Source: an uncultured Pelagibacteraceae bacterium (GTDB taxonomy: Bacteria > Pseudomonadota > Alphaproteobacteria > Pelagibacterales > AG-422-B15). Taken from it: a stretch of 64,000 nucleotides of DNA. How positions within the stretch are numbered: the stretch's first letter is position 1; each line of letters begins with the position of its first letter. Positions 20,917 through 36,800 of this stretch are shown here, piece after piece. The notes under the pieces are model-generated. The model was not told the origin of the DNA. It made no database searches and saw only the letters and a list, made by a program, of their open reading frames with translations. The stretch covers positions 1 through 64,000 of the forward strand of contig CABZEU010000004.1 of NCBI GenBank assembly GCA_902524795.1, in the 5' to 3' direction. The position numbers and the translations under genes were made by a program.

Positions 20917-21220
20917 CAATTTGCTCTCCTGTTTTAACATTTATTCTTACCTTTTTATTATCTTTCAAAAAAGAATAGCCCACCCGTGTTCCTTTTTTTG
21001 TTTTCTTATCAAGCAGCATTATGTTTGACAGAGTTATTGGCATTTCTTTATTGATAATGCCTCCTTCATTTTTTTGGTCTTGCTTCTGGTGTTTTTTTGA
21101 CATGTTTACACCCTTTACGACAGCTTTGTCGCCTAATATCATAATGACTTCACCTTCTTTTCCTTTATCTTTTCCTGTATTTACAGTTACTTGGTCCCCT
21201 TTTTTTATTCTCATAGACAT
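20909..21220 (-). CDS. rplX: 50S ribosomal protein L24
   Basis: [25 protein letters not shown]; internal start preferred over the ORF-track start at 21283. Confidence 0.96.
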   Translation of the reverse strand: MSMRIKKGDQVTVNTGKDKGKEGEVIMILGDKAVVKGVNMSKKHQKQDQKNEGGIINKEMPITLSNIMLLDKKTKKGTRVGYSFLKDNKKVRINVKTGEQIDG

Positions 21221-21588
21221 TATAAAACCTCCGGAGCAAGTGAAATAATTTTCATTTGTTTCTTCATTCTTAGTTCTCTGCAAACTGGGCCAAATATTCT
21301 TGTACCCACTGGTTCGCCCTGAGTATTAATAAGAACCGCTGCATTTGAGTCAAATTTTATTGTACTGCCATCAACTCTCTTTAATTCTTTTCTTGTCCTT
21401 ACTATCACAGCTTTATGGACTGTACCTTTTTTTACTTTTCCTTTGGGAATAGCATCTTTTACTGTTACCACTATTATATCACCAACTGATGCAAATCTTC
21501 TTTTAGATCCACCTAATACTTTTATACAAAGAACTTCTTTTGCCCCTGAATTATCTGCTACACTTAGTCTTGATTCAACCTGTATCAT
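21220..21588 (-). CDS. rplN: 50S ribosomal protein L14
   Basis: [31 protein letters not shown]. Confidence 0.99.
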   Translation of the reverse strand: MIQVESRLSVADNSGAKEVLCIKVLGGSKRRFASVGDIIVVTVKDAIPKGKVKKGTVHKAVIVRTRKELKRVDGSTIKFDSNAAVLINTQGEPVGTRIFGPVCRELRMKKQMKIISLAPEVL

Positions 21589-21816
21589 CTAACTTACAGC
21601 TACCCATCTTTTAAGTTTTGAAATTGGTTTTGACTCCATTATCTTTACCTTATCACCAGTATTAAATTGATTTTCAGGATCGTGTGCACTGTACTTTTTT
21701 GAGCGCCTAATAACTTTCTTTAAAAAAGGATGCTTAAACTTTCTTTCAACTAGCACTGTGATTGTCTTATCTTGTTTATTGCTGATTACTGTACCCTGAA
21801 GTATTTTTTTTGGCAT
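21589..21816 (-). CDS. rpsQ: 30S ribosomal protein S17
   Basis: [25 protein letters not shown]. Confidence 0.98.
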   Translation of the reverse strand: MPKKILQGTVISNKQDKTITVLVERKFKHPFLKKVIRRSKKYSAHDPENQFNTGDKVKIMESKPISKLKRWVAVS

Positions 21817-21817
21817 A

Positions 21818-22009
21818 TTAATTTCCTAATTTTTCATTCATTATTGTTTTTATTCTTGCTATTAGCTTTCTAACTTTATATATACGAGAGGTATTTTCCA
21901 ACTGACCAGAGCTTTTTTGGAATCTTAAGTTAAAGGACTCCTTATATAGGTTGCTCAACTCTGTTTTAAGCTGATCATTTGTTTTTTTTCTTATTTCTTC
22001 TATTTTCAT
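21818..22009 (-). CDS. rpmC: 50S ribosomal protein L29
   Basis: Size, position, L29-like helical pattern ([35 protein letters not shown]). Confidence 0.97.
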   Translation of the reverse strand: MKIEEIRKKTNDQLKTELSNLYKESFNLRFQKSSGQLENTSRIYKVRKLIARIKTIMNEKLGN

Positions 22010-22018
22010 CTTTTTCCT

Positions 22019-22432
22019 TTATTTTATCAGTTGTCCAACTACTTTGGTCTTAATCGGTAGCTTTGAGGAAGCTCTTCCAAAAGCTTCTTTTGCTATCGAT
22101 TGTGATACACCGTCAACTTCAAATAAAATCTTTCCTGGCTTCACCCGACATGCCCAAAATTCTGGCGAACCTTTTCCTTTACCCATTCTTACTTCTGTTG
22201 GCTTTTTTGATACCGGAACATCTGGAAATATTCGAACCCAAACACGTCCCGCTCTTTTCATAAACCTTGTCATTGCAACCCTTGCTGCTTCTATTTGTCT
22301 GGCTGTAATCCTCTCAGCTTCTAAGGCCTTTAGCCCATAAGTTCCGTAGTTCAGACTTGTAGCAGATGTTGCAACGCCTTTAATCCTACCTTTGTGAGCT
22401 TTTCTGAATTTTGTTTTTTTTGGCTGTAACAT
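22019..22432 (-). CDS. rplP: 50S ribosomal protein L16
   Basis: [19 protein letters not shown]...[19 protein letters not shown]. Confidence 0.99.
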   Translation of the reverse strand: MLQPKKTKFRKAHKGRIKGVATSATSLNYGTYGLKALEAERITARQIEAARVAMTRFMKRAGRVWVRIFPDVPVSKKPTEVRMGKGKGSPEFWACRVKPGKILFEVDGVSQSIAKEAFGRASSKLPIKTKVVGQLIK

Positions 22433-22435
22433 AAT

Positions 22436-23107
22436 TTATCCTAATTTATTTGGATTATTTTCCATTTCGTGAGGAGCATTATCGTCTATGTCTCCTTTAT
22501 AAATCCATACTTTGATGCCGCATGCGCCATATGTAGTTTGCGCAGTTGCTATTGCATAATCAACATTTGCTCTAAATGTGTGCAGTGGAACTCTTCCCTC
22601 CCTATACCACTCTGTTCTAGCGATTTCAGTTCCGCCAAGACGACCTCCACAATTTACTCTTATACCATCAGCTCCTAGTCTCATTGCAGATTGAACAGAT
22701 CTTTTCATTGCTCTTCTAAATGAAACCCTTCTCTCAAGTTGTTCTGCAATTGCATCAGCTATTAGTTGAGCTTCAACCTCTGGCTTTCTGATCTCAACCA
22801 AATTTATTGAAACATCGTCAGATGTAAATTCTGAAATTTTCTTTTTTAGCTTTTCTATATCGCTACCCTTTTTACCAATAATTAATCCTGGTCGAGCTGA
22901 ATAAATAGTTACTTGAGCCTTCTTTGCTGGTCTTTCAATCTGTATTTTAGCTACGGCACATTTTTTCAGTTTTTTTTCAAGATAAGATCTGATTTTAAGA
23001 TCTTCCTGCAAAAATGAACCAAATTCTTTCTTGTTGGCATACCATTTGGATTGCCATTTTTTATTAAGAATTAATCTAAGTCCAATAGGATTTACTTTCT
23101 GTCCCAT
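22436..23107 (-). CDS. rpsC: 30S ribosomal protein S3
   Basis: [12 protein letters not shown]...[23 protein letters not shown]. Confidence 0.99.
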   Translation of the reverse strand: MGQKVNPIGLRLILNKKWQSKWYANKKEFGSFLQEDLKIRSYLEKKLKKCAVAKIQIERPAKKAQVTIYSARPGLIIGKKGSDIEKLKKKISEFTSDDVSINLVEIRKPEVEAQLIADAIAEQLERRVSFRRAMKRSVQSAMRLGADGIRVNCGGRLGGTEIARTEWYREGRVPLHTFRANVDYAIATAQTTYGACGIKVWIYKGDIDDNAPHEMENNPNKLG

Positions 23108-23110
23108 ATT

Positions 23111-23494
23111 CTATGCTTCTTTCTCCAATTTCTTATTTTGCACTTCTGCAACTTTAATCGTAACATTAGTTAGATGCTTATTTATTCTTCCTGGCCTACC
23201 TTTTGCTCTTGGTCTCCATCGCTTCATGACCATACTCTTTCCACAATAAGCTTCTGTTACCTGTAAAATGTCTATATCTAGTTGATGATTGTTTTCAGCA
23301 TTCGCTATCGCACTATTTAGTATCTTACTAATATCTTTAGCAATACCTCTTGAAGAAAATTTTAGAAGGTTAATTGCCTCAGAAGCCTTCTTTCCTCTAA
23401 TCATTTCAAGAACAATATTAGCTTTTGAGGGACTAACCCTCAAATTTCTTAAAATAGCATAAGCTTCATTATCTTTTCTTATTAAGTGTTTCAT
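23111..23494 (-). CDS. rplV: 50S ribosomal protein L22
   Basis: LRVSPSKANIVLEMIRGKKASEAINLL...RWRPRAKGRPGRI. Confidence 0.98.
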   Translation of the reverse strand: MKHLIRKDNEAYAILRNLRVSPSKANIVLEMIRGKKASEAINLLKFSSRGIAKDISKILNSAIANAENNHQLDIDILQVTEAYCGKSMVMKRWRPRAKGRPGRINKHLTNVTIKVAEVQNKKLEKEA

Positions 23495-23496
23495 AA

Positions 23497-23769
23497 TTAT
23501 TTAGTTTTTTTATCTCCAGTATGACTATTAAAAGTTCTTGTTGGTGAAAACTCTCCTAGTTTATGGCCTACCATATCCTCAGTAACGTTGACTGGAATAA
23601 ACCTTTTACCATTATGCACAGCAAAGTTAACTCCTACAAACTCAGGCAATATAGTAGATCTTCTTGACCATGTTTTAATAACACCTCCTTTGCCACCATC
23701 TCCTGCTGCCTTAACTTTCTTTAATAGATGACTATCAACAAATGGTCCTTTCCAAACAGATCTCGTCAT
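23497..23769 (-). CDS. rpsS: 30S ribosomal protein S19
   Basis: [18 protein letters not shown]...[14 protein letters not shown]. Confidence 0.99.
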   Translation of the reverse strand: MTRSVWKGPFVDSHLLKKVKAAGDGGKGGVIKTWSRRSTILPEFVGVNFAVHNGKRFIPVNVTEDMVGHKLGEFSPTRTFNSHTGDKKTK

Positions 23770-24612
23770 TTAAACCTCTATCCTTGCTTTTTTGTCAGTT
23801 TTTCTCTTGATAATATATTTATCTGTTCTTTTATTATTTCTTGTCTTTTTTCCCTTAGTAGGTTTTCCCCATGGAGTGACAGGATCTCGACCACCTGATG
23901 TTTTGCCTTCTCCCCCACCATGAGGGTGATCAATTGGATTCATAGCTACACCTCTTACAGATGGTCTAACACCTAGCCATCTTTTTCTTCCAGCTTTCCC
24001 TAATTTTTGGTTTTTCTTATCAATATTTGACAGAATACCGATTGTAGCTCTGCATTCTTCTCTTACTTTTCTTTGCTCGCCAGAGGGCAACTTAATAGCT
24101 ACGTATCCATCAGACTTACCAACAATCTGAGTTGAGGAACCGGCAGATCTGGCTAATTGTGCGCCGCTTCCAATTTTTAACTCAATGTTATGTATATCTA
24201 TTCCAACCGGGATATCAGACATGGGCATACAATTGCCAATTCTAATTTCTTTTTTTTCACCTGATATTACTTGGTCACCAGCTTTTAAGTCCTTTGGCGC
24301 AAGGATATAACTTTTAGTTCCGTCAGTATATGTAATTAATGCAATGTAAGAAGATCTATTTGGATCATATTCAATTCTATCAACAGTTGCACTTTCAGTA
24401 TTATTTCTTTTAAAATCAATAATCCTATATTTTGCTTTATGACCACCGCCTTTTCGTCTCATTGTAATTCTGCCTGTATTATTTCTTCCACCTTTTTTTG
24501 AAAGTCCAGCTGTTAGAGACTTCACTGGTTTACCAGTCCATAAACCTTTTTTATCAACAAGTGTTAGTCCACGTGTTCCGGGAGTATTTGGTCTGAATTT
24601 TCTTAAAGGCAT
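23770..24612 (-). CDS. rplB: 50S ribosomal protein L2
   Basis: [42 protein letters not shown]. Confidence 0.99.
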   Translation of the reverse strand: MPLRKFRPNTPGTRGLTLVDKKGLWTGKPVKSLTAGLSKKGGRNNTGRITMRRKGGGHKAKYRIIDFKRNNTESATVDRIEYDPNRSSYIALITYTDGTKSYILAPKDLKAGDQVISGEKKEIRIGNCMPMSDIPVGIDIHNIELKIGSGAQLARSAGSSTQIVGKSDGYVAIKLPSGEQRKVREECRATIGILSNIDKKNQKLGKAGRKRWLGVRPSVRGVAMNPIDHPHGGGEGKTSGGRDPVTPWGKPTKGKKTRNNKRTDKYIIKRKTDKKARIEV

Positions 24613-24618
24613 TTTTTA

Positions 24619-24912
24619 TTATACTCCCACGTTAATATCAATTGTTTGGCCTTCTTCTAGAGTTACAAAAGCTTTTTTGTAATCAGATCTTTTTCCAAGT
24701 GAGCCCCTAAATGCTTTTAACTTACCTTTTACAATTGAAGTATTCACTTTTTTAACTTTTACTTTGAATATATTTTCTATTGCAGTTTTTATTTCTTTCT
24801 TATTACTAGTTTTATTAACCTGAAACGTAACTTGATTAAATTCTGCACCTAAAGAAGACTTCTCAGTGATAATAGGCTTAATAATGGTTTTAAAATCTTT
24901 AATGCTAGGCAT
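24619..24912 (-). CDS. rplW: 50S ribosomal protein L23
   Basis: IIKPIITEKSSLGAEFNQVTFQVNKTSNKKEIKTAIENIF. Confidence 0.98.
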   Translation of the reverse strand: MPSIKDFKTIIKPIITEKSSLGAEFNQVTFQVNKTSNKKEIKTAIENIFKVKVKKVNTSIVKGKLKAFRGSLGKRSDYKKAFVTLEEGQTIDINVGV

Positions 24913-24913
24913 T

Positions 24914-25534
24914 TTATTTATAATTCTTTTCTAGTTGAGCTAATGCATCTTTACTTATAATCAATTTCTGATGCCTCAAAAGGTCAAGAGCATTCACTGA
25001 TTTAACACTTAAATACTTAATGTCTTTTAAATTTCTCGCTGCAAGAGATAAATTTTGGTTAGGTGTTTCACCTTCTAAAAACAATGCAGAGTTAATTTTT
25101 TGTTTGTCTAAATAACTCTTTAAGATCTTAGTTTTTGGCTCAGCGATCTTAAGTTTGTCTATTAATATTAGATCATTACATTTTACTTTTTCAGATAATA
25201 TATGTTTAACGGCCAAGTTTCTTAAGCGTTTTGGTAGTTTTTTTAACGACCTTACTCCTCTAAGGTTGTGAGCCATACCACCACTTCTGAAAATATTTGC
25301 TTTCTTAGAGCCATGTCTTGCACCACCACTACCTTTTTGCCTACCTAATTTCTGTGTTGTACCTGCAACCTCTGAACGATTTTTGGTTCTCGCTCGTTGG
25401 GGTTTTTTATTAGACTCATTCCATCTTACAAGAGAACTTATAACTGAAAAATCAGGCTTTAAATTAAAGATAGTATCATTGAGCTCCATGGACTCTGTGC
25501 TCTTACCATTCATTTTATTTAGTTCTACATGCAT
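24914..25534 (-). CDS. rplD: 50S ribosomal protein L4
   Basis: RARTKNRSEVAGTTQKLGRQKGSGGARHGSKKANIFRSGG. Confidence 0.98.
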   Translation of the reverse strand: MHVELNKMNGKSTESMELNDTIFNLKPDFSVISSLVRWNESNKKPQRARTKNRSEVAGTTQKLGRQKGSGGARHGSKKANIFRSGGMAHNLRGVRSLKKLPKRLRNLAVKHILSEKVKCNDLILIDKLKIAEPKTKILKSYLDKQKINSALFLEGETPNQNLSLAARNLKDIKYLSVKSVNALDLLRHQKLIISKDALAQLEKNYK

Positions 25535-25536
25535 TC

Positions 25537-26226
25537 CTATTTATCCTTTTTAGTCGATTTTTCTGCTTGTACAGAAGTACCTTCAACTTCTTTAATGTCA
25601 TTTCTCTTAATAGAGTCTTCAACCACTAGCCAGGTACCTCGAGCACCAGGTGTCGCTCCCTTTATGCAAATAATATTTTTTGCTGCATCAATTTTTACTA
25701 CTTGTAAGTTTTGAAGTGTTTTATGAACATCACCATACTGACCTGCCATTTTTTTTCCTTTAAAGACCTTACCTGGATCCTGGCACTGTCCTGTTGATCC
25801 AGCACTTCTATGAGATACAGAAACTCCATGAGATGCTCTCAAGCCTGAAAAATTATGCCTTTTCATCACTCCAGCAAATCCTTTACCCTTTGTTAAACCA
25901 GACACATCGATAAATTGGCCTTCCTGGAAATGACTCGCATTCAATTGGTCGCCAGACTTTAATTCAGTGTCTTTATCTATTGAAAATTCTCTGAGGTACT
26001 TAAAGGCGTCACTCTTTTTCTTTTCAAAAAATCCCTTCTGAGCCTTATTTGCCTTTTTTAATTTACATGCTCCTACTAAAACTTTGTCAGCATTTGTATC
26101 CGTAGACTCAACTCTTTCAACTATCTGACATTGATCAATATGCAAGACAGTCACTGGAATATTCGTACCACTTTGTGTATACAAGTTACTCATTCCTATT
26201 TTTTTTGCGATAATTCCTGTTCTCAT
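25537..26226 (-). CDS. rplC: 50S ribosomal protein L3
   Basis: GIIAKKIGMSNLY, GLTKGKGFAGVMKRHNF, HRSAGSTGQCQDPGKVFKGKKMAGQYG. Confidence 0.98.
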   Translation of the reverse strand: MRTGIIAKKIGMSNLYTQSGTNIPVTVLHIDQCQIVERVESTDTNADKVLVGACKLKKANKAQKGFFEKKKSDAFKYLREFSIDKDTELKSGDQLNASHFQEGQFIDVSGLTKGKGFAGVMKRHNFSGLRASHGVSVSHRSAGSTGQCQDPGKVFKGKKMAGQYGDVHKTLQNLQVVKIDAAKNIICIKGATPGARGTWLVVEDSIKRNDIKEVEGTSVQAEKSTKKDK

Positions 26227-26228
26227 AT

Positions 26229-26537
26229 CTATAACTTAATTTCTACATCAACTCCCGATGCTAGATCTAATTTCATAAGTGCATCTACTGTTTGAGGGGT
26301 TGGATCTACGATCTCAATTAAACGCTTATGCGTTCTTATCTCAAATTGTTCTCTGCTCTTTTTATTTACGTGAGGTGACCTTAAAACAGTAAATTTTTCA
26401 TTATTGGTAGGAAGTGGAATTGGACCCTTAACCATTGCACCAGTGCGTTTTGCTGTATCCACTATTTCAACAGATGACTTATCCAGAACCCCATGGTCAA
26501 AAGCTTTAAGTCTAATTTTAATATTTTGATTTTCCAT
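26229..26537 (-). CDS. rpsJ: 30S ribosomal protein S10
   Basis: [16 protein letters not shown]...[35 protein letters not shown]. Confidence 0.99.
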   Translation of the reverse strand: MENQNIKIRLKAFDHGVLDKSSVEIVDTAKRTGAMVKGPIPLPTNNEKFTVLRSPHVNKKSREQFEIRTHKRLIEIVDPTPQTVDALMKLDLASGVDVEIKL

Positions 26538-26545
26538 TACTCTGA

Positions 26546-29468
<2,923 letters not shown>

Positions 29469-29520
29469 ACAGTATCTCCAATTAGAAACTAATAAAAAGT
29501 TAACTATTAAAAAAAAGTCT

Positions 29521-29555
29521 AAAAAAAGTAGCGTTTAGATTTCTCTACCGCCTAC
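29521..29555 (-). terminator. Terminator-like hairpin between rpoC and rpsL, downstream of the predicted rpsL promoter
   Basis: Minus strand GTAG(G)CG(G)TAGA-GAAA-TCTA(AA)CGCTAC followed by TTTTTTT, then AGAC and a second T8 run. Confidence 0.7.
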
Positions 29556-29571
29556 TATTTAAGAATGCCGA

Positions 29572-29599
29572 ATAATACTTAATAGTCTGTTTTGGTCAA
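29572..29599 (-). promoter_or_regulatory. Predicted sigma70-type promoter of the rpsL (str/S10) transcript
   Basis: Minus strand TTGACC - 16 bp - TATTAT (-35 29594-29599, -10 29572-29577), in the rpoC-rpsL intergenic region. Confidence 0.68.
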
Positions 29600-29608
29600 C
29601 ATATATTA

Positions 29609-32600
29609 TCAAGAATTTTCCTGAATTTCTGCTGTTTCCTGCTCTTTGGCGGCTTGCATTGCATCGATTTCAATTTTAGCCTCTTTATCAAGATTTTTTG
29701 CCTGATTTTCTATCTGATTAAATATTCTTCCTGTCCCAGCAGGTATTAACCTACCTACGATAACATTCTCTTTAAGACCCTCTAATCTATCCACTTTTCC
29801 TTTGATTGATGCGTCTGTCAGTATTCGCGTCGTCTCCTGGAATGAGGCGGCAGAAATAAATGACCTAGTTTGGAGAGAAGCCTTTGTTATACCTAAAAGA
29901 ACTGGTTTACCTGTGGCTGGTTTCTTATTTTCCGCGGTAAGCTGTTCATTTGTAATTAAGAATTCGTATCTATCTATTTCTTCACCTTTAATAAATGAAC
30001 TATCACCAGTATCAGTAATGCTAATTTTTTGAAGCATCTGTCTACATAAAACTTCAATATGCTTATCATTAATTAAAACACCTTGAAGTCTGTAAACTTC
30101 TTGAACCTCATTAATTAAATAATCTGCTAAAGCTTCTATACCCAAGATCTCCAAAATATCATGCGGGTCAGGGTTTCCATCGAGTAAGTAATCACCTTTC
30201 TCAATAATTTCTCCCTCTTGATAAGCTACATGCTTACCTTTTGGAATTAGCACTTCGACAGGATCATCTTCAGTGTTCTCTGGAGTAATAATTACTTTTT
30301 GCTTTCCTCTTATATCTTTTCCAAAAGATATAATACCTGATATTTCAGATATAATTGCATGATCTTTTGGTTTTCTGGCTTCAAACAATTCAGCTACTCT
30401 AGGTAATCCGCCAGTAATATCTTTTGTTTTAGATGCGGCCTTAGGTGTTCTTGCTAAAACATCACCTGCATGGACTTCAGAACCATCAGAAACTGATAAA
30501 ATAGAATCAGGTGGTAGGAAATATCTTGCTTCATTTCCATTTGCCAGAAGTATTACTTCACCTTTTTTATCTCTCAGAGTAATTCTTGGCTTAAGATCAG
30601 CGCCTTTTGAGTCTAACTTCCAGTCCTTAACTTTGGTATACGTTAATCCTGTTTTTTCTTCTGTTTCTTCTATTAGAGAAATACCTTCCTCCATATCCAC
30701 ATAGTTGGCGGTACCTGATTTTTCAGAAATAACAGGATTTGTAAATGGATCCCATTCGCAAATTTTAGTTCCAGAAGAGACCTTTGAGTCTTCTTCCACA
30801 AGTATTTTTGTTCCATAAGGGACTTTATAGTTTGCAAGCTCTCTGTTATTTTCGTCATGAATAGCTAATTGACAGTTTCTTCCCATAACAATTAAATTCT
30901 TGTTACTATCTTCAACGGTATTTTTGTTTAGGATTTTGAAAATACCATTAGTATTAATCTCAATAAAAGATTGATCATTGATTTGGGCTGCCCCTCCAAT
31001 ATGGAATGTCCTCATGGTTAGTTGTGTTCCAGGTTCACCAATAGACTGAGCTGCAATCATTCCTACAGCCTCTCCCTCATTAACCATAAACCCTCTAGCA
31101 AGATCTCGCCCATAGCACTTCACACATATACCTTTTTTGCTATCGCAAGTTAATGGAGAGCGAATATAAGCATTTTGTATTCCAGCTGTTTCAATTTTCT
31201 CAGCAAGTATCTCATCAATATAATCATCTTTTTTTGCAACAATTTCATTAGTCACTGGATGAATAGTGTCCTTTTGCAAAAATCTTCCAAGTAATCTATC
31301 TGCAATTGATATTATTACTTCTCCTCCTTCAACAACATCAGATATCCATACACCACTATTAGTCCCACAGTCGTGATCTGATATGGTACAATCTTGTGCA
31401 ACGTCGCATAACCTTCTAGTCAAGTATCCAGAATTAGCTGTCTTCAATGCAGTGTCAGCTAGTCCTTTCCTTGCTCCATGAGTAGAATTAAAATATTCGA
31501 GTACATTTAACCCCTCTTTAAAATTAGATATAATAGGAGTTTCTATAATATCCCCAGATGGTTTGGCCATAAGGCCACGCATTCCAGACAACTGCTTCAT
31601 TTGAGCTGCTGAACCTCTGGCCCCTGAATTTGCCATCATATATATAGAGTTAATAGGAAGTTCTCTTTTAGTTGCTTCATCCACTTTGACTGAGGAAATT
31701 TCATTCATCATTTCTTGGGCGACTCTATCAGTGCACTTAGCCCAGGCATCAATTACTTTGTTATATTTTTCTCTATTAGTAATAAGACCATCATTATATT
31801 GCTTTTCATATTTTTCGATTTGTACTGATGTTTCTGAAACCATTTTTTCTTTTGTCTCAGGTATTATCATATCATCCTTACCAAAAGAGATGCCGGCCTT
31901 GTACGCGTAATGAAAACCAAGTGCCATTAATTGATCAGCAAATATAACTGTATCTTTTTGTCCACAGTATCTGTAGACGGTATCAATTAAGCTCGAAACT
32001 TCTTTCTTGCCAAGAAGACGATTTACAAGCTTTGGATCAAGATCTTTATGTTGAGGTATTAAGTTCCATAAAAGCATTCTACCAGGTGTTGTACTAATTC
32101 TTTTGGCATCAATATTCCCATTAGAATTAATGTAATTAATTCTTGCTTCAATTTTCGCATGAACTGTTGTTACGCCATTTTCGATAGCTTGTTGAACTTC
32201 AAAAATATCCTTGTACACAGCTCCCTGACCAGGTTCATTTTCTTTTTCCTGAGAAAGAAAATAAATTCCTAAGACAATGTCCTGACTTGGAACAATTACT
32301 GGCTTCCCATTTGCTGGGTTTAATATATTATTTGTAGACATCATTAAAACCCTTGCTTCTAACTGTGCCTCTAAGCTAAGCGGTACATGGACAGCCATTT
32401 GATCACCATCAAAATCTGCATTAAATGCTGTACAAACTAAAGGGTGCAATTGGATTGCTTTACCCTCAATTAAGGTGGGTTCAAATGCCTGAACACCCAA
32501 CCTATGAAGTGTTGGCGCTCTATTTAAAATAATTGGGTGCTCTCTTATGACTCTATCAAGCACATCCCAGACCTCTGGTCTTTCTTTTTCTACCATTTTC

Positions 32601-33799
32601 TTTGCCTGTTTTAATGTAGTTGCCAGACCTAAGGACTCCAAACGTGCATATATAAATGGTTTAAATAATTCTATTGCCATTTTTTTAGGTAGGCCGCACT
32701 GGTGCAGTTTAAGTTCTGGTCCAACAACGATTACTGACCTGCCAGAGTAGTCAACTCTTTTTCCTAGAAGATTTTGCCTGAATCGACCTTGTTTACCTTT
32801 AAGCATTTCTGCAAGTGATTTTAGAGGCCGTTTATTGGTTCCAGTAATTACTCTGCCTCTGCGTCCATTATCAAATAGCGCGTCTACCGACTCCTGAAGC
32901 ATTCTCTTTTCATTTCTAATAATGATATCTGGCGCTCTTAATTCTATGAGTCTCGATAATCTATTATTTCTATTGATAACTCGTCTATATAGGTCGTTTA
33001 AATCAGATGAAGCAAACCTTCCTCCATCTAAAGGAACAAGTGGTCTAAGTTCTGGTGGAATTACTGGTACGGATGTTAAAATCATCCATTCAGGTCTATT
33101 TCCTGAAGATATAAAAGCTTCAAATATTTTAATTCTTTTAATAAGCTTTTCAGAAAGTGCGACTGCTTTGGTTTCAGCAAGTTTTGATTTTAGTAGTTCA
33201 AGATCAGACTCAAGTTCAACTCTTTCAAGAACTTTTCTTACAGCTTCTGCTCCAATTCCTGCAGAAAAGGAGTCTACGCCATATTCCTCTTTTGCATTTT
33301 CTAGTTCCTCTTCATCCAAAAGCTGATTTTGGATCAATGGTGTTAACCCAGGCTCAGTAACCATAAATTTTTCAAAATAAAGTACTTTTTCTAAGTCTTT
33401 TAACTTCATATCCATCATGAGCGCAATGCGGCTTGGTAATGATTTTAAAAACCAAATATGAGCTACAGGAGCTGCAAGTTGAATATGGCCCATGCGTTCT
33501 CTTCTTACGTCTTTTTTTGTTACTTCAACTCCACATTTTTCACATATTATACCTTTGAATTTCATTCTCTTATATTTGCCACATAAGCACTCATAATCTT
33601 TTATTGGACCAAATATTCTTGCACAAAAGAGGCCATCTCTTTCAGGTTTAAATGTTCGATAGTTGATCGTTTCAGGTTTTTTTATTTCACCGTATGACCA
33701 GGATAAAATTCTCTCGGGACTTGCTATAGAGATTTTAACTTGATTAAAGTCATCTCTTGATGCGGCAGGATTAAAAATGTTCATTAAAGACTGGCTCAT
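29609..33799 (-). CDS. rpoC: RNA polymerase beta' subunit
   Basis: Zinc site [22 protein letters not shown]; active site [16 protein letters not shown]. Confidence 0.99.
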   Translation of the reverse strand: MSQSLMNIFNPAASRDDFNQVKISIASPERILSWSYGEIKKPETINYRTFKPERDGLFCARIFGPIKDYECLCGKYKRMKFKGIICEKCGVEVTKKDVRRERMGHIQLAAPVAHIWFLKSLPSRIALMMDMKLKDLEKVLYFEKFMVTEPGLTPLIQNQLLDEEELENAKEEYGVDSFSAGIGAEAVRKVLERVELESDLELLKSKLAETKAVALSEKLIKRIKIFEAFISSGNRPEWMILTSVPVIPPELRPLVPLDGGRFASSDLNDLYRRVINRNNRLSRLIELRAPDIIIRNEKRMLQESVDALFDNGRRGRVITGTNKRPLKSLAEMLKGKQGRFRQNLLGKRVDYSGRSVIVVGPELKLHQCGLPKKMAIELFKPFIYARLESLGLATTLKQAKKMVEKERPEVWDVLDRVIREHPIILNRAPTLHRLGVQAFEPTLIEGKAIQLHPLVCTAFNADFDGDQMAVHVPLSLEAQLEARVLMMSTNNILNPANGKPVIVPSQDIVLGIYFLSQEKENEPGQGAVYKDIFEVQQAIENGVTTVHAKIEARINYINSNGNIDAKRISTTPGRMLLWNLIPQHKDLDPKLVNRLLGKKEVSSLIDTVYRYCGQKDTVIFADQLMALGFHYAYKAGISFGKDDMIIPETKEKMVSETSVQIEKYEKQYNDGLITNREKYNKVIDAWAKCTDRVAQEMMNEISSVKVDEATKRELPINSIYMMANSGARGSAAQMKQLSGMRGLMAKPSGDIIETPIISNFKEGLNVLEYFNSTHGARKGLADTALKTANSGYLTRRLCDVAQDCTISDHDCGTNSGVWISDVVEGGEVIISIADRLLGRFLQKDTIHPVTNEIVAKKDDYIDEILAEKIETAGIQNAYIRSPLTCDSKKGICVKCYGRDLARGFMVNEGEAVGMIAAQSIGEPGTQLTMRTFHIGGAAQINDQSFIEINTNGIFKILNKNTVEDSNKNLIVMGRNCQLAIHDENNRELANYKVPYGTKILVEEDSKVSSGTKICEWDPFTNPVISEKSGTANYVDMEEGISLIEETEEKTGLTYTKVKDWKLDSKGADLKPRITLRDKKGEVILLANGNEARYFLPPDSILSVSDGSEVHAGDVLARTPKAASKTKDITGGLPRVAELFEARKPKDHAIISEISGIISFGKDIRGKQKVIITPENTEDDPVEVLIPKGKHVAYQEGEIIEKGDYLLDGNPDPHDILEILGIEALADYLINEVQEVYRLQGVLINDKHIEVLCRQMLQKISITDTGDSSFIKGEEIDRYEFLITNEQLTAENKKPATGKPVLLGITKASLQTRSFISAASFQETTRILTDASIKGKVDRLEGLKENVIVGRLIPAGTGRIFNQIENQAKNLDKEAKIEIDAMQAAKEQETAEIQENS

Positions 33800-33809
33800 A
33801 TATAATTTC

Positions 33810-36800
33810 CTAATTTAAGTTCGATAATTCTATGTTAAGGCCAAGAGATCGTATCTCTTTAATTAAAACATTAAATGATTCAGGTGTTCCTGATTGGAAT
33901 ACATCCTCACCTCGTATTATGGTTTCATACACTTTAGTTCTTCCAGCTACGTCATCAGATTTGACGGTTAAAATTTCTTGTAAAGTATATGCGGCCCCAT
34001 AAGCTTCAAGAGCCCATACTTCCATCTCACCAAATCTCTGGCCACCAAACTGAGCTTTACCTCCCAATGGTTGCTGAGTTACAAGACTGTAAGGGCCAAT
34101 TGACCTTGCATGAATTTTATCATCAACTAAGTGATGAAGCTTTAACATATATATGTATCCTACTGTGACTTTTCTCTCAAACTGCTCTCCAGTTAAGCCA
34201 TCCCATAATAAAGTTTGTCCACTTTTATCAAAGCCTGCAACTTCTAACATCTCAGAGATTTCATGCTCAGACGCTCCATCAAAAACTGGTGTTTTAATAG
34301 GAACTCCAGAAGAAATATTCATGGCAAGTTCTTTTTGCTCTGACTTATTTAGAGGAGCTATTTCATTTTTATACTGTTCGGACCCATAAACTTTCTCCAA
34401 AGAATTACCAATATATGAATGATCATTTGTAGCATTGTACTGTGCAATTGATTTATTAATAATTTCTCCAATACCAGCGCATGCCCATCCTAAATGAGTT
34501 TCTAATATTTGGCCGACATTCATTCTACTTGGCACACCTAAAGGGTTTAATACTATATCGACAGTCCTTCCATCCTCCAGATAAGGCATGTCTTCAACAG
34601 GTGCGATTTTACTTATGACGCCTTTATTTCCGTGTCGTCCAGCCATCTTGTCACCGGGTTGCAATTTTCTTTTCACAGCTACAAAAACCTTAACCATTTT
34701 CATCACGCCAGGTAACAATTCGTCTCCTCTTTGAACTTTATCAACTTTGTTATCAAAACGCGATTGAATTGCTGATCTTGCAACATCATACTGTTTTTTT
34801 AAATTGTTTATATCCTCTTGGTCTTTTGCATTTTGAAGCTTTACTTTCCATAATGAGTCTAGATTTACAGAGCTTATATCATTTTCATCTAACAATTTTT
34901 GATCCATTATTCCCTCAGGGAGCTCTGATATACTTTTACCTTTGATTATGTTTCCTAATCTTTCTTTTATATTTCTATTAAGAATTCCTAATTCAGCCTC
35001 ACGGTCATTCGCAAGCTTTTCAATTTCGTCTCTTTCAATTGAGAGGGCTCTGTCATCTTTTTCTATTCCATACCTATTGAAAACCTTTACATCTACAACA
35101 ATACCACTTGACCCTGGTGGTAGTTTCAGGGATGTATCCTTTACGTCTGTTGCTTTTTCTCCAAATATTGCTCTTAGTAGTTTTTCCTCAGGAGTTACCG
35201 GACTCTCTCCTTTAGGAGTTACTTTTCCTACAAGAATATCTCCAGGATTTACATCCGCACCAACATAGACAATGCCTGCTTCATCAAGATTACGTAACAT
35301 TTCGTCGCCAGCATTAGGTATATCTCGCGTAATCTCTTCTGAGCCTAATTTTGTATCTCGAGACATTACCTCAAATTCTTCAATATGAATTGAAGTGAAC
35401 TTGTCTTCCTGAACAATCTTTTCTGAAATCAGAATAGAATCCTCAAAGTTGTAACCTCTCCACGGCATGAATGCGACTACCACATTTCTACCTAAACCTA
35501 ATTCACCTAAGTGCGTTGAAGGACCATCGGCAATAATATCTCCTCTAGACACTTTATCACCCACTTTAACTAATGGTCTTTGATTAATGCATGTACTTTG
35601 GTTTGATCTTTGGAACTTTAAAAGCGTATAAATATCAACCCCAGACTCATTTGTTTGTATTTTTTCTGTAACCCTAACAACAATTCGCTTACCGTCTATT
35701 TTATCAACAATACCATCCCTATTGGCGATAATGGTTACGCCTGAGTCTATTGCAACTACTTTCTCAACCCCTGTTCCAACAAGTGGGGACTCTGCTTGTA
35801 TAAGAGGTACAGCTTGCCTCATCATATTAGAACCCATTAAAGCTCTGTTCGCATCATCATTTTCAAGAAATGGTATTAGTGATGCTGCACAAGAAACAAC
35901 CTGTTTTGGTGATACGTCCATGTAGTTAATTTCATCAGGAATAGTCATTACAAAGTCTCCATTACGCCTACACGAAACTAGTTTTGTAGTGAAGCTTCCT
36001 TTTTCATCAATCTCACTATTTGCCTGCGCGATTGTATAGTCAGCCTCTTCCATTGCAGGCAAATATTCAACATCTTTTGTAACTTTACCATTTACAACTT
36101 TTCTGTAAGGGCTTTCAATAAACCCATACTGATTCACCCTTGCATGAGATGCTAAGCTGTTTATCAGCCCTATATTTGGGCCTTCTGGTGTTTCAATTGG
36201 ACAAATTCTTCCATAGTGAGTTGGGTGAACATCTCTTACCTCAAATCCCGCTCTTTCTCTGCTTAAGCCACCAGGCCCTAAAGCCGAAAGTCTTCTTTTA
36301 TGAGTTATTTCTGCCAGTGGGTTTGTTTGGTCCATAAACTGAGAAAGTTGAGATGTTCCAAAAAATTCTTTTAAAGATGCAACCAATGGTTTTGCATTAA
36401 TTATATCTTGTGGTGTGACAGCATCAACTTCAAGTGAATTCATTCTCTCTTTAATTGATCTTTCCATTCTTATAAGACCCATTCTGAACTGATTTTCAAC
36501 AAGCTCGCCCACAGATCTTACTCTTCTGTTTCCAAGATGATCAATATCATCAACCTCACCTTTGCCAGTTCTTAAATCCATTACAGTCTTTACTACTTCA
36601 ATAATATCTTCAGTCCTTAAAACTGTGATTGAGTCTGGACAGTCAAGATTTAACCTATAGTTTATTTTTACTCGACCAACATCGGATAAATCATATTTTT
36701 CTGATTTAAAAAATAATGAATTAAATACTTCAAACGCTGTTTCTAAATTGGGTGGTTCGCCTGGCCTCAATACTTTATATATTTCTACAACAGCCTCTTC

